DNA from: Rhizobiaceae bacterium
GTDB taxonomy: Bacteria; Pseudomonadota; Alphaproteobacteria; Rhizobiales; Rhizobiaceae
NCBI GenBank assembly: GCA_019635795.1
Contig: JAHBYV010000001.1
Coordinates: 1-64,000 of the forward strand
Reading direction: 5' to 3'
Length of the DNA: 64,000 nucleotides
Shown here: piece by piece, positions 39,200 to 47,969 of the stretch
How the letters are laid out: every line of letters begins with the position of its first letter
Position numbering within the stretch: position 1 is the stretch's first letter
Made by a program: the position numbers and the translations under genes
The notes under the pieces: model-generated
Told to the model about the DNA's origin: nothing
What the model saw: only the letters and a program-made list of their open reading frames with translations
Databases searched by the model: none

Positions 39200-40690
39200 A
39201 TGGCTGAGGCAGCACGAAAACTGGTCGTGGCGGATACGCCGCTTTATCGGGAAGCTCCGAACAATGTCGAGGCTGAGCAAGCCTTGCTGGGCGCGATTCT
39301 GGTAAACAACGACGCCTATTATCGCGTTTCAGATTTCCTCAGGGCCGAGCATTTTTTTGAAGCTCTTCACCGGAAGATTTTCGAGGTAGCCGCCGAACTC
39401 ATTCGCATGGGTAAAATGGCCAACCCCGTGACGATGAAGAATTTCGTTCCGGCTGAGGAAAAAGTCGGCGACATGACCGTGTCGCAATATCTGGCGCGGT
39501 TGGCTGCCGAAGCTGTCACGGTCATCAATGCGGCGGATTATGGCCGTGCAATCTATGACCTCGCGACGCGCCGCGCGTTGATTACGGTCGGCGAGGACAT
39601 GGTGAATGTGGCGTACGACGCGCCGGTGGACATGTCGCCGCGAGAGCAGATCGAAACGGCAGAGCGCCGCCTGTTCGAATTGGCCGAAACGGGCCGGTAT
39701 GATGGCGGTTTCGAAAGCTTCACCGATGCAGTCAAAACCGCTGTGGATATGGCAAACGCCGCCTATATGCGTGATGGCGGCCTATCAGGCATTTCAACGG
39801 GTCTGCGGGATCTCGACAAGCGTATGGGCGGGTTGCAGCCATCCGACCTTATCGTTCTGGCGGGTCGTCCGGGCATGGGCAAAACGTCGCTGGCAACAAA
39901 CATCGCCTTCAACATCGCCCATGCCTACGAACCGGCTCAGCAGGCCGATGGATCGTTCAAGGCCAAGAATGGCGGTGTGATCGGCTTTTTCTCGCTCGAA
40001 ATGTCCTCGGAGCAGTTGGCGACTCGTATTATTTCCGAGCAAACAGAAATTCCGTCGTCGAAAATCCGGCGCGGCGAAATCACGGAAGCAGATTTCGAAA
40101 AGCTGGTTGCATGCTCGCAAACCATGCAGAAAATTCCGCTGTTCATTGACCCGACCGGCGGCATCTCGATTGCGCAGCTTTCAGCGCGCGCGCGGCGCCT
40201 CAAGCGCCAGCGCGGCCTGGATGTGATTGTGATCGACTATATCCAGCTCATGACGGGGTCTTCGAAGCGCTCGGGCGAGAATCGCGTTCAGGAAATCACC
40301 GAGATTACCACCGGACTGAAGGCTCTTGCCAAAGAGTTGGCTGTGCCGATTATCGCGCTATCCCAGCTCTCCCGTCAGGTGGAAAGCCGGGAAGACAAGC
40401 GGCCACAATTGTCGGACTTGCGTGAGTCTGGCTCTATCGAGCAGGACGCCGACGTTGTGATGTTTGTTTATCGCGAGGAATACTACCTTAAAAATAAGGA
40501 GCCGAAGCCGGGAACGGAAGAATACCTGAAGTGGGAAAACGAGATGAACGATGCGCGCGGAAAGGCGGAAGTCATCATCGCCAAGCAGCGCCACGGACCC
40601 ACGGGCACCGTTCCGATGGCCTTCCACGGCGAATTCACCCGATTCTCCGATCTGGCAGAAGACTCGCATCTGCCTGAACGGTTCGAGTAA
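39200..40690 (+). CDS. dnaB: Replicative DNA helicase
   Basis: Hexameric helicase of the replication fork, 496 residues from the ATG at 39200 (GGAAGG just before it; a TTG at 39188 adds four residues). The N-terminal domain (about 15-120) begins PNNVEAEQALLGAILVN. The RecA-like domain has Walker A AGRPGMGKTS, FFSLEMSSEQLATR, and DVIVIDYIQLM. The C-terminal Arg-finger region GKAEVIIAKQRHGPTG is intact, and no intein is present. radA follows after only 14 bp. Confidence 0.97.
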   Translation: MAEAARKLVVADTPLYREAPNNVEAEQALLGAILVNNDAYYRVSDFLRAEHFFEALHRKIFEVAAELIRMGKMANPVTMKNFVPAEEKVGDMTVSQYLARLAAEAVTVINAADYGRAIYDLATRRALITVGEDMVNVAYDAPVDMSPREQIETAERRLFELAETGRYDGGFESFTDAVKTAVDMANAAYMRDGGLSGISTGLRDLDKRMGGLQPSDLIVLAGRPGMGKTSLATNIAFNIAHAYEPAQQADGSFKAKNGGVIGFFSLEMSSEQLATRIISEQTEIPSSKIRRGEITEADFEKLVACSQTMQKIPLFIDPTGGISIAQLSARARRLKRQRGLDVIVIDYIQLMTGSSKRSGENRVQEITEITTGLKALAKELAVPIIALSQLSRQVESREDKRPQLSDLRESGSIEQDADVVMFVYREEYYLKNKEPKPGTEEYLKWENEMNDARGKAEVIIAKQRHGPTGTVPMAFHGEFTRFSDLAEDSHLPERFE

Positions 40691-40704
40691 GCGCCAGCGG
40701 CATT

Positions 40705-42111
40705 ATGGCAAAATCACGCATTCAATTCATTTGTCAGGCGTGCGGGCATGTGTCGTCGCGCTGGGCGGGCAAATGCGAAGCCTGCGGGGAGTGGAATACG
40801 CTCGTCGAAGAAGGTACCGCTGGGGGCATAGGTGCAGGGCCCGCCAGTTTGCGCAGCCCGCGCAAGGGCAGGGCGGTTGCGCTGACGACCCTGTCAGGCG
40901 ACATTGAGGACGCCCCGCGCATTGTCACCGGCATTGGGGAGCTTGACCGCGCGACCGGTGGTGGTTTCGTCCGTGGCTCAGCCTTGCTTGTGGGCGGCGA
41001 TCCCGGAATCGGAAAATCCACGCTTTTGATGCAGGCTGCTGCGGCCTTGGCCCGGAAAGGGCACAGGATTGTTTACGTGTCGGGCGAAGAAGCCGTCGCG
41101 CAGGTGCGTCTGCGTGCGCAACGTCTCGGCGCTGCGGATGCCCCGGTTGAACTCGCTGCCGAAACCAATGTGGAAGATATTCTGACAACGATAGGCGAGG
41201 GCAAGCGGCCTGATCTGGTCATTCTGGATTCGATCCAGACCCTCTGGACGGATGTTGCCGATTCGGCTCCCGGCACCGTTACACAGGTTCGGGCAGCCGC
41301 ACAGGCGATCATTCGATACGCGAAATCCACAGGTTCGGCGGTTGTTCTTGTCGGCCACGTCACCAAGGAAGGACAGATTGCCGGACCTCGCGTGGTCGAG
41401 CACATGGTGGATGGCGTGCTGTATTTTGAAGGCGAGGGCGGGCACCATTATCGCATTCTTCGCACGGTCAAGAACCGCTTTGGCCCGACGGACGAAATCG
41501 GCGTTTTTGAAATGTCCGACAAGGGCTTACGCGAAGTTTCAAATCCGTCGGAGATGTTCCTTGGAGAGCGCCATGGCACTTCGCCCGGTGCTGCGGTTTT
41601 TGCAGGCATGGAAGGCACGCGGCCTGTGCTTGTGGAGATTCAGGCGCTGGTTGCTCCTTCCCCGCTCGGCACGCCGCGCCGTGCGGTCGTCGGCTGGGAT
41701 TCTTCGCGCCTTTCCATGGTTTTGGCCGTTCTGGAAGCGCATTGTGGCGTGCGATTTTCCACAAATGACGTGTATCTTAACGTCGCCGGCGGCTACCGCA
41801 TCCGGGAGCCCGCAGCCGATCTTGCGGTTGCTGCAGCGCTTGTCTCCTCATTGACTGGTCTTGCCCTGCCGGCTGATTGCGTTTATTTCGGCGAAATCAG
41901 CCTTTCAGGTGCTGTGAGGCCTGTTGCTCATTCGCAGCAGCGTCTCAAGGAAGCCAGAAAGCTGGGTTTTGTCCAGGCTGTTTGCCCTGTGGCCGGTTCG
42001 CGGGACGACGAGCAGGCGCAAGGTTCGGATGTATTCGAATTTCAGCCGACGACACTGGCTGATCTGGTGGCGAAAATTGCCGGATCGAAACGGGGACGGA
42101 CGGACGACTGA
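40705..42111 (+). CDS. radA: DNA repair protein RadA
   Basis: A RecA-like branch-migration helicase, 468 residues. The zinc finger is CQAC…CEAC (C10, C13, C24, C27), Walker A is GGDPGIGKST (97-106), the KNRFG motif occurs in TVKNRFGPTDEIGVFEM, and a Lon-like C-terminal domain follows (from about 290). It lies 14 bp after dnaB; in many Rhizobiales alr stands between them, but there is no room here. cvpA follows after 23 bp. Confidence 0.97.
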   Translation: MAKSRIQFICQACGHVSSRWAGKCEACGEWNTLVEEGTAGGIGAGPASLRSPRKGRAVALTTLSGDIEDAPRIVTGIGELDRATGGGFVRGSALLVGGDPGIGKSTLLMQAAAALARKGHRIVYVSGEEAVAQVRLRAQRLGAADAPVELAAETNVEDILTTIGEGKRPDLVILDSIQTLWTDVADSAPGTVTQVRAAAQAIIRYAKSTGSAVVLVGHVTKEGQIAGPRVVEHMVDGVLYFEGEGGHHYRILRTVKNRFGPTDEIGVFEMSDKGLREVSNPSEMFLGERHGTSPGAAVFAGMEGTRPVLVEIQALVAPSPLGTPRRAVVGWDSSRLSMVLAVLEAHCGVRFSTNDVYLNVAGGYRIREPAADLAVAAALVSSLTGLALPADCVYFGEISLSGAVRPVAHSQQRLKEARKLGFVQAVCPVAGSRDDEQAQGSDVFEFQPTTLADLVAKIAGSKRGRTDD

Positions 42112-42134
42112 CCGTATGACGAGGGTGAGGATTC

Positions 42135-42749
42135 ATGCCGATCACATTGCTTGACGGAATAGTCGTTGGCTTTACGCTGGTCTCAGCGATGCTGGCTATG
42201 GTTCGCGGGTTTTCGCGCGAAGTTCTGTCGATCGCATCATGGGCCGCTGCCGCAGCTGCTGCCTATTTCTTTTATAAGCCGGTCGTTCCGTTCGTTGAGC
42301 CGTATATCAAGCACGAACAACTCACGATTATTGCCGCCGCGGGCATCGTTTTCCTCATCGCGCTGGTGATTGTCACGCTCATCACCATGAAGATCGCGGA
42401 TTTCATTATTGATTCGCGTATTGGTGCGCTCGACCGCACACTCGGATTTCTCTATGGGGCCGCGCGCGGCGTTCTGGTCATGGCCGTGGCGTTGCTGTTT
42501 TTTAACTGGCTGGTTGGCACCAAGCCGCCGGAATGGGTCACAAATGCCAAGTCCCTGCCACTGCTGAACAGCGTTGGCGCCTGGGTTGAAAGCCTCATGC
42601 CTGACGATCCTGAAAACACGATTCTCAAGCGGCTCAAGCCAGGCGGAGAGGTACCTACGGAAGGCGAGCAGACAGCGCCGGAAGGGGCAGGAGAGACCAA
42701 TCCAGACGCGCCCGCGGAAGAGGCTCAACCGCCTGCGACAAACAATTAG
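42135..42749 (+). CDS. cvpA: CvpA family membrane protein
   Basis: A 204-residue protein with four hydrophobic segments in the first ~125 residues (e.g. IVVGFTLVSAMLAMVRGFSR, LTIIAAAGIVFLIALVIVTL) and a Pro/Glu-rich C-terminal tail. The RGFSREVLSI and DRTLGFLYGAARG segments are family marks. CvpA is needed for colicin V production in E. coli; its general role is unclear. It sits directly upstream of purF, as in many proteobacteria. Confidence 0.9.
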   Translation: MPITLLDGIVVGFTLVSAMLAMVRGFSREVLSIASWAAAAAAAYFFYKPVVPFVEPYIKHEQLTIIAAAGIVFLIALVIVTLITMKIADFIIDSRIGALDRTLGFLYGAARGVLVMAVALLFFNWLVGTKPPEWVTNAKSLPLLNSVGAWVESLMPDDPENTILKRLKPGGEVPTEGEQTAPEGAGETNPDAPAEEAQPPATNN

Positions 42750-42823
42750 CTCGAAACCAGATACAGGTCGCATTATATACGCGCTTTCCGCACAGGCGGT
42801 TTCCGCAACGAGGCTCGATTCCA

Positions 42824-44293
42824 ATGGCTGATGCAGGGGTGACGCTCACCGCCGAGGCAGACGATCATTTTCATGATGAATGCGGCGTGTTTGGCATATT
42901 CGGGCGGCAGGACGCCGCCGCAATCGTCACGCTGGGGCTGCATGCGCTCCAGCACCGCGGTCAGGAAGCAGCCGGAATCGTTTCGTTCGACGGCACCCAG
43001 TTTCATATTGAGCGGCATGTTGGCCTGATCGGCGACACTTTCACAAAGCAGTCGGTCCTCGATCGTTTGCCCGGCAGCCGCGCCATCGGCCACACCCGTT
43101 ACGCAACGACCGGCGGAGCTGGACTGCGGAATATTCAGCCATTTTTTGCGGAGCTGTCGGAAGGCGGTTTTGCTGTCGCGCATAACGGCAATCTGACCAA
43201 CGCTCTCACGATCCAGCGCGCTCTTCAAACGCAGGGGTCCATATTTTCGTCAACGTCCGATACCGAGACGATCCTTCACCTCGTTGCCACTAGCAAGGAA
43301 CGCGATCTCAATTCGCGGTTCATTGATGCCGTTCGCCAGGTCGAAGGCGCTTTCTCGCTCGTGGCCCTGTCCTCCAAGAAGATGATTGGCTGCCGCGATC
43401 CGCTCGGAATTCGCCCGCTTGTGCTCGGCGATCTGGACGGGGCGTGGATATTAGCTTCTGAAACCTGCGCGCTTGATATTATTGGCGCGCGGTTCGTCCG
43501 TGACATAAAGCCGGGCGAAATGGTCACGATCACCTCAAAGGGGCTTGAGAGCATATTCCCGTTCGAGCCCGTCAAGCCGCGTTTCTGCATCTTTGAATAT
43601 GTCTACTTTGCGCGACCGGATTCGACGATTGAAGGCATGAATGTTTATACGGCCCGCAAGCGCATCGGTGCGGAGCTGGCAATCGAAAGCCCGGTTGAGG
43701 CTGATATTGTCGTTCCGGTCCCGGACTCGGGCACACCAGCGGCAATCGGCTTTTCGCAGGAAGCCGGTATCCCGTTTGAACTCGGGATTATCCGTAATCA
43801 CTATGTCGGGCGGACTTTTATTCAGCCCGGCGATTCGATCCGCCATATGGGCGTCAAGCTCAAGCACAACGCAAACCGTCGCATTATCGAGGGCAAGCGT
43901 GTGGTGCTGGTAGACGATTCGATCGTGCGCGGAACAACGAGCCAGAAAATCGTTCAGATGGTCCGTGATGCGGGCGCTAAAGAAGTGCATATGCGCATCG
44001 CTTCCCCACCAACCCGGTCCTCGTGCTTCTATGGTGTAGATACGCCAGAAAAGGCCAAGCTTCTCGCGTCCCGCATGTCGATCGAAGAGATGGCGGAGTT
44101 CATCCGCGTGGATTCTCTCGGGTTCTTGTCGTTAGATGGTCTGTATCGCGCAGTTGGCGAAACGGGGCGCGACAATGAACAGCCACAGTTCTGTGACGCC
44201 TGTTTCTCGACCCAATATCCAACCCGGTTGACCGACATAGAAGGCGCGGACAATGTGCGCACGCTTTCGTTGCTGGCTTCAAACAGCCAGTGA
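42824..44293 (+). CDS. purF: Amidophosphoribosyltransferase
   Basis: First committed enzyme of purine synthesis, 489 residues. An N-terminal propeptide of 19 residues precedes the catalytic Cys20 (DECGVFGIFG), giving the Ntn glutaminase domain (RGQEAAGI, HTRYATTG). The PRPP-binding site is RVVLVDDSIVRGTTS in the C-terminal half. It follows cvpA by 74 bp, and an SDR gene follows 49 bp after. Confidence 0.97.
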   Translation: MADAGVTLTAEADDHFHDECGVFGIFGRQDAAAIVTLGLHALQHRGQEAAGIVSFDGTQFHIERHVGLIGDTFTKQSVLDRLPGSRAIGHTRYATTGGAGLRNIQPFFAELSEGGFAVAHNGNLTNALTIQRALQTQGSIFSSTSDTETILHLVATSKERDLNSRFIDAVRQVEGAFSLVALSSKKMIGCRDPLGIRPLVLGDLDGAWILASETCALDIIGARFVRDIKPGEMVTITSKGLESIFPFEPVKPRFCIFEYVYFARPDSTIEGMNVYTARKRIGAELAIESPVEADIVVPVPDSGTPAAIGFSQEAGIPFELGIIRNHYVGRTFIQPGDSIRHMGVKLKHNANRRIIEGKRVVLVDDSIVRGTTSQKIVQMVRDAGAKEVHMRIASPPTRSSCFYGVDTPEKAKLLASRMSIEEMAEFIRVDSLGFLSLDGLYRAVGETGRDNEQPQFCDACFSTQYPTRLTDIEGADNVRTLSLLASNSQ

Positions 44294-44342
44294 TAATTGT
44301 CAAATCGCCGCCACACGCGGCTGGAAGTAGCGACGGGCCTGA

Positions 44343-45095
44343 ATGACTGACCTGACAAACCGTATCGCACTCGTGACCGGCGCTTCGCGCGGTATCGGCT
44401 ACCACATCGCCAAGGAAATGGCTGCGGCAGGGGCGCATGTCATCGCGGTCGCCCGCACCATTGGCGGGCTGGAAGACCTTGATGATGAAATCAAGGAGGA
44501 ACACGCGCGCACCGGCAAGGGTGAAGCTACCCTTGTGCCGCTTGATCTCGCGGATATGGCAGGCATTGACCGCCTTGGCGGCGCCATTAACGAGCGTTGG
44601 GGAAAGCTTGATGTTCTCGTTGCCAACGCGGGTGTTCTGGGTACCATTTCTCCGATAGGCCATGTTGAAGCGAAGGTTTTTGACAAGGTCATGAACATCA
44701 ATGTGACCTCGACATGGAGGCTGATACGGTCGGTCGACCCACTGTTACGCAAGTCGGACGCTGGGCGTGCAATCCTCATTTCGTCGGGTGCCGCACATAC
44801 TGCACGCGCATTCTGGGGACCGTATGCGGCGTCCAAGGCTGCCGTTGAAGCGATGGCGCGCTCATGGGCCGATGAGACAAAATCGTTTAACCTGCGCGTT
44901 AATTCGGTGGATCCGGGCCGGACGAGGACGGCGATGCGCGCGCAAGCCGTGCCTGGCGAAGACCCTAAGACTTTGCCGCATCCTTCTGAAAGTGCAGCAC
45001 GAATCGTGCCGCTTGCATCTCCCGGGCTTGAGCGGACCGGCGAGATTTATCAGGTGCAGCATGATCGCTGGGTCAAATATCAGTTGCCCGCGTGA
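44343..45095 (+). CDS. Short-chain dehydrogenase/reductase
   Basis: A 250-residue classical SDR. The cofactor motif TGASRGIG (14-21) suggests NADP(H), VLVANAG replaces the common NNAG, and the active-site Ser-Tyr-Lys lie in ISSGAAHTARAFWGPYAASK. The substrate is unknown; the pattern is similar to YciK-type SDRs that often follow purF in Rhizobiales. The ATG is 49 bp after purF. Confidence 0.88.
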   Translation: MTDLTNRIALVTGASRGIGYHIAKEMAAAGAHVIAVARTIGGLEDLDDEIKEEHARTGKGEATLVPLDLADMAGIDRLGGAINERWGKLDVLVANAGVLGTISPIGHVEAKVFDKVMNINVTSTWRLIRSVDPLLRKSDAGRAILISSGAAHTARAFWGPYAASKAAVEAMARSWADETKSFNLRVNSVDPGRTRTAMRAQAVPGEDPKTLPHPSESAARIVPLASPGLERTGEIYQVQHDRWVKYQLPA

Positions 45096-45161
45096 TCTGC
45101 AGTTGACCGTGCTTCTCCATTCGGTAACTTGTACGCTGCGGGGTGCAGTTGGAAGGTTCAA

Positions 45162-45857
45162 ATGGTTCTGACAGCACAGATCCTGCTTTTTGCTTTTCTT
45201 GCTTACGCTGGCTGGGCGGCATTTTTGGCGCACCGACTGTCTATATCTTTGAGGCAGGCCGCTTTTTATGCGCCTTTGAAACTTCTGTATCGGATTGACG
45301 ATAGCAGCGTGCGCGGGATCGGGAGTGCCCCCGCACCCGTCATTTATGTCATTTCCCACAGGTCGAAGCTGGAACCGGCCCTTGCGCTCTCCTTGTTGCC
45401 TGAAACCACATTGCACATCCTTGACGCCGCGTCGGCGCGGTCTCACTGGCTGGAACCATTTCGTGCGCTCGCCCGCACAGTTGCATTTAATGCGGAGCAT
45501 CTTTTTGTGAACAGAAGGCTTGTGCGCCATCTGCGCGGTGGAGGCAGGCTGGCCGTTTATCTGCCCGACAACATAATGCCCGATACGAAAGAGTTCCGGC
45601 TTTTCAGGGCGGTCAGCTGCATCGCCGAAAGTGGCCGTGCTTCCATTGTTCCGGTACATTTCGACGGGACATGGCAGACGCATTTTGCGTATGCCAAGCC
45701 GGCTCGCAGAAGATTTATGCCAAGTATCCGGATTCTGGCTCTGCCCGCCCGGACCTTGCTCGAACTTGCGTCAGCAAATGGTGAGCGCAAGTCTTCACAT
45801 GCGCTCTATGCACGGCTGAATGAAGTTCGTGGCGATGACGGAGCGAAGGCCGCCTGA
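45162..45857 (+). CDS. Divergent lysophospholipid/glycerol-phosphate acyltransferase (PlsC/PlsB-like)
   Basis: From the ATG at 45162 (GGAAGG upstream) the protein has 231 residues. One hydrophobic N-terminal segment (about 3-24) is followed by an acyltransferase-like core. The block-I motif reads SHRSKLEPAL (65-74): His66 is present, but the usual Asp of HX4D is Glu71. A PlsC-like block VYLPDNIMPDTK replaces FPEGTR, and IVPVHFDGTW resembles block IV. It may transfer acyl groups to lysophospholipids with altered chemistry, or be a degenerate homologue. It is convergent with the LtaS-like gene, seven bases apart. Confidence 0.6.
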   Translation: MVLTAQILLFAFLAYAGWAAFLAHRLSISLRQAAFYAPLKLLYRIDDSSVRGIGSAPAPVIYVISHRSKLEPALALSLLPETTLHILDAASARSHWLEPFRALARTVAFNAEHLFVNRRLVRHLRGGGRLAVYLPDNIMPDTKEFRLFRAVSCIAESGRASIVPVHFDGTWQTHFAYAKPARRRFMPSIRILALPARTLLELASANGERKSSHALYARLNEVRGDDGAKAA

Positions 45858-45864
45858 CAGCGCC

Positions 45865-47787
45865 TTACACCCCGCTGTGCTTCGGTAGATTCGGGAAGAA
45901 CGTCTGGCTGCGCCACGCTTTCCCAAACATCGTGTCGTATTGTAGCAAACGATACTGATTGATAGCCGGATCAACCTTTTTAGCCTGTGACCAATCTGGC
46001 GAAGGCTGGCCGTTGGCTTCAATCAACAGGTGACGCTCAACTACATGGAAGCGCGCGTTAATCTCTCCCAGAAATCCGGTGTAGAACGGATGGGTAATCC
46101 CAGCAGTTTTCAGCACATAAAGAGGCAGAAAAGCAGGGCTTATCGTACCTATATCGCGCACAGGCCCTGACTTGTTAGACCAGACAACAAGCGGCGTTTC
46201 ACGGTGAAGAGCCAGCGCTTCCGGCGGCTCGCGACGGTCTGGAACTGGTTCCTTCAGGAACGTCGTTTCGACGTAGCCAAGGTTTAGCGGCGGTAGATGA
46301 TCGCCAAAAAAAGCAATGATTGTCGGGCGCTCGCGCTGCTGCGCCCACTCCATCAGCCGCTTTAGCGACTGATCGGCATCATGAGCGCCTTCGGCGTAAG
46401 TTATGATCGATTGGCGCGTTGCCTCGGTCGTCTGCGAGCTAACTGAAATGACCGGATCGGTGTAGCGATATGGCTCGTACGGACCATGGCTTTGCAAACT
46501 CACGGCAAAATAGAAGAACGGCCGCTCGCTCTGGTCTGCGAGGCGGATGATCTCATCGGTCAGTGATGCGTCTGAAATGAGTGGCCCACGCGATTTCATG
46601 GGCGGCAGGGTCTCGATGGAATAAAACCGATCAAATCCGAACGCGTCGTAAACGCTCTTGCGGTTCCAGAACCACCCTTCAAACGGATGAATAGCAACCG
46701 TTTCATAGCCTTCTGAGCGGAAAAACCCCGCAAGCGAAGGCAAGGATTTGCGCACATATTGCTGATAAGGAATGCTGCCATAGGGCAAAAACGCGTTTGA
46801 AAAGCCGGTCAGCGCTTCAAACTCGACATTCGCTGTCATGCCGCCAAACTCGGGTGAGAACACGTGTCCGGAGCTCGTCTCCCGCACGTGAGCAATCGGG
46901 TCGGGCTTGAACTCGACGCCGGGCAAGCGGGTTGGGTCCCAGAACGACTCGCTCATGACGACGATAATGTCAGGCTTTTGCTCCGGCATGGACACAGGTG
47001 AACTGCTTGGCGGAGCTATCTCAGCCAATGCTTTTTCCGTATATCCTGCTGGCGTGCTTACCTTCGCCATCGGCACATTCATTGCGAACGCCAGGGCGAA
47101 GCCGTTCGAGGCGTAGTTTTCCTTCTGATCCCACATTATGGGAATGATCTGGAGACGGTCCCGCGTCCACGAAAACGTCGCGTAATCCATGATCGATACG
47201 AAAAATGCGAGAGCAGGCACTGCAACCGCCAGACGCCACATACGGCTTTTGCGGTTGATTCGTGGCGCATTGCGGCGCCAGAAGCGCCACATGAAAACGA
47301 GAGCGCAAATGGCTGCGATACCAACAATCACCATTCCCGCAGCCAGCAGTGGGCGCTCGCGCACAAGAAGCGGCATGAGCTCAACGATTTGGCGTGAATA
47401 CAGAAAGTCGGTCGGATAGAGCGGATCGCCAAGATAATGGGCCTTCTGGTGCCCCACGAAAGCGAGAAGCAGGGTAAAAGGCGCAATAATCAATATACCG
47501 ATATGTTTGCGGGCAAAAACCGCATCTAGCAACGTCAACACCAGCGTAAACACGATGATCGTGGTCCAGCCGGGCTTGAACGGCTGAAAAAAGAACTGGA
47601 CGGTGGAGGTAAAATCGCCACGCGCAACAAACTCGATCATGAACACCAGCGCTGCGGAAATCAGCACCGATGCCCCGACAGAACGGAATGCCTCACGGGC
47701 TTGACGGGATCGCGCCTTGCGGGCGAACAACGCCAAAAAGCCTGTTCTGGCAGGCACTTGGCTATAGTTTGAACTCGACCGCCCCAC
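45865..47787 (-). CDS. LtaS-like membrane phosphotransferase (sulfatase fold)
   Basis: An inner-membrane protein of 640 residues, with about five N-terminal hydrophobic segments (to about 210) and a periplasmic sulfatase-fold domain (about 270-570). The LtaS/OpgB-type metal and nucleophile motifs are MSESFWD, GGMTANVEFE (probable Thr nucleophile) and FFGDHLPP. Such enzymes transfer phosphoglycerol from phosphatidylglycerol to polymers or glycans; the acceptor here is unknown. A GTG at 47787 with CGGGAG six bases upstream fits better than the TTG at 47811, which would lie before the start of a transcript from the promoter at 47814-47842. Confidence 0.85.
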   Translation of the reverse strand: MGRSSSNYSQVPARTGFLALFARKARSRQAREAFRSVGASVLISAALVFMIEFVARGDFTSTVQFFFQPFKPGWTTIIVFTLVLTLLDAVFARKHIGILIIAPFTLLLAFVGHQKAHYLGDPLYPTDFLYSRQIVELMPLLVRERPLLAAGMVIVGIAAICALVFMWRFWRRNAPRINRKSRMWRLAVAVPALAFFVSIMDYATFSWTRDRLQIIPIMWDQKENYASNGFALAFAMNVPMAKVSTPAGYTEKALAEIAPPSSSPVSMPEQKPDIIVVMSESFWDPTRLPGVEFKPDPIAHVRETSSGHVFSPEFGGMTANVEFEALTGFSNAFLPYGSIPYQQYVRKSLPSLAGFFRSEGYETVAIHPFEGWFWNRKSVYDAFGFDRFYSIETLPPMKSRGPLISDASLTDEIIRLADQSERPFFYFAVSLQSHGPYEPYRYTDPVISVSSQTTEATRQSIITYAEGAHDADQSLKRLMEWAQQRERPTIIAFFGDHLPPLNLGYVETTFLKEPVPDRREPPEALALHRETPLVVWSNKSGPVRDIGTISPAFLPLYVLKTAGITHPFYTGFLGEINARFHVVERHLLIEANGQPSPDWSQAKKVDPAINQYRLLQYDTMFGKAWRSQTFFPNLPKHSGV

Positions 47788-47813
47788 ATACAACTCCCGA
47801 ATAGTCGGCAAAT

Positions 47814-47842
47814 ATTATAATACCGTCATCTACCTGTCACAA
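47814..47842 (-). promoter_or_regulatory. Near-consensus promoter for the LtaS-like gene
   Basis: On the minus strand TTGTGA (47842-47837) and a perfect TATAAT (47819-47814) are separated by 17 bases. Transcription would start near 47807, leaving about 20 bases before the GTG start at 47787. This is the best sigma-70-type site I saw in the window. Confidence 0.65.
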
Positions 47843-47969
47843 ATCCAGCTTTTTGGCGGAATTTAGATGTGAGCAAATGGTTCCCGAAAAAGCGGGTGAT
47901 AATTCATGCTCTTGACTTGCCGGGGTGCATGAAGTTGACACAGTGCGGATAAATATAGGGCTGGAAACA

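Noticed and set aside
44862..45683. Open frame of 273 codons on the minus strand across the SDR and acyltransferase genes
   Set aside because: Basic, low-complexity composition, no motif, and antisense to two better-supported genes.
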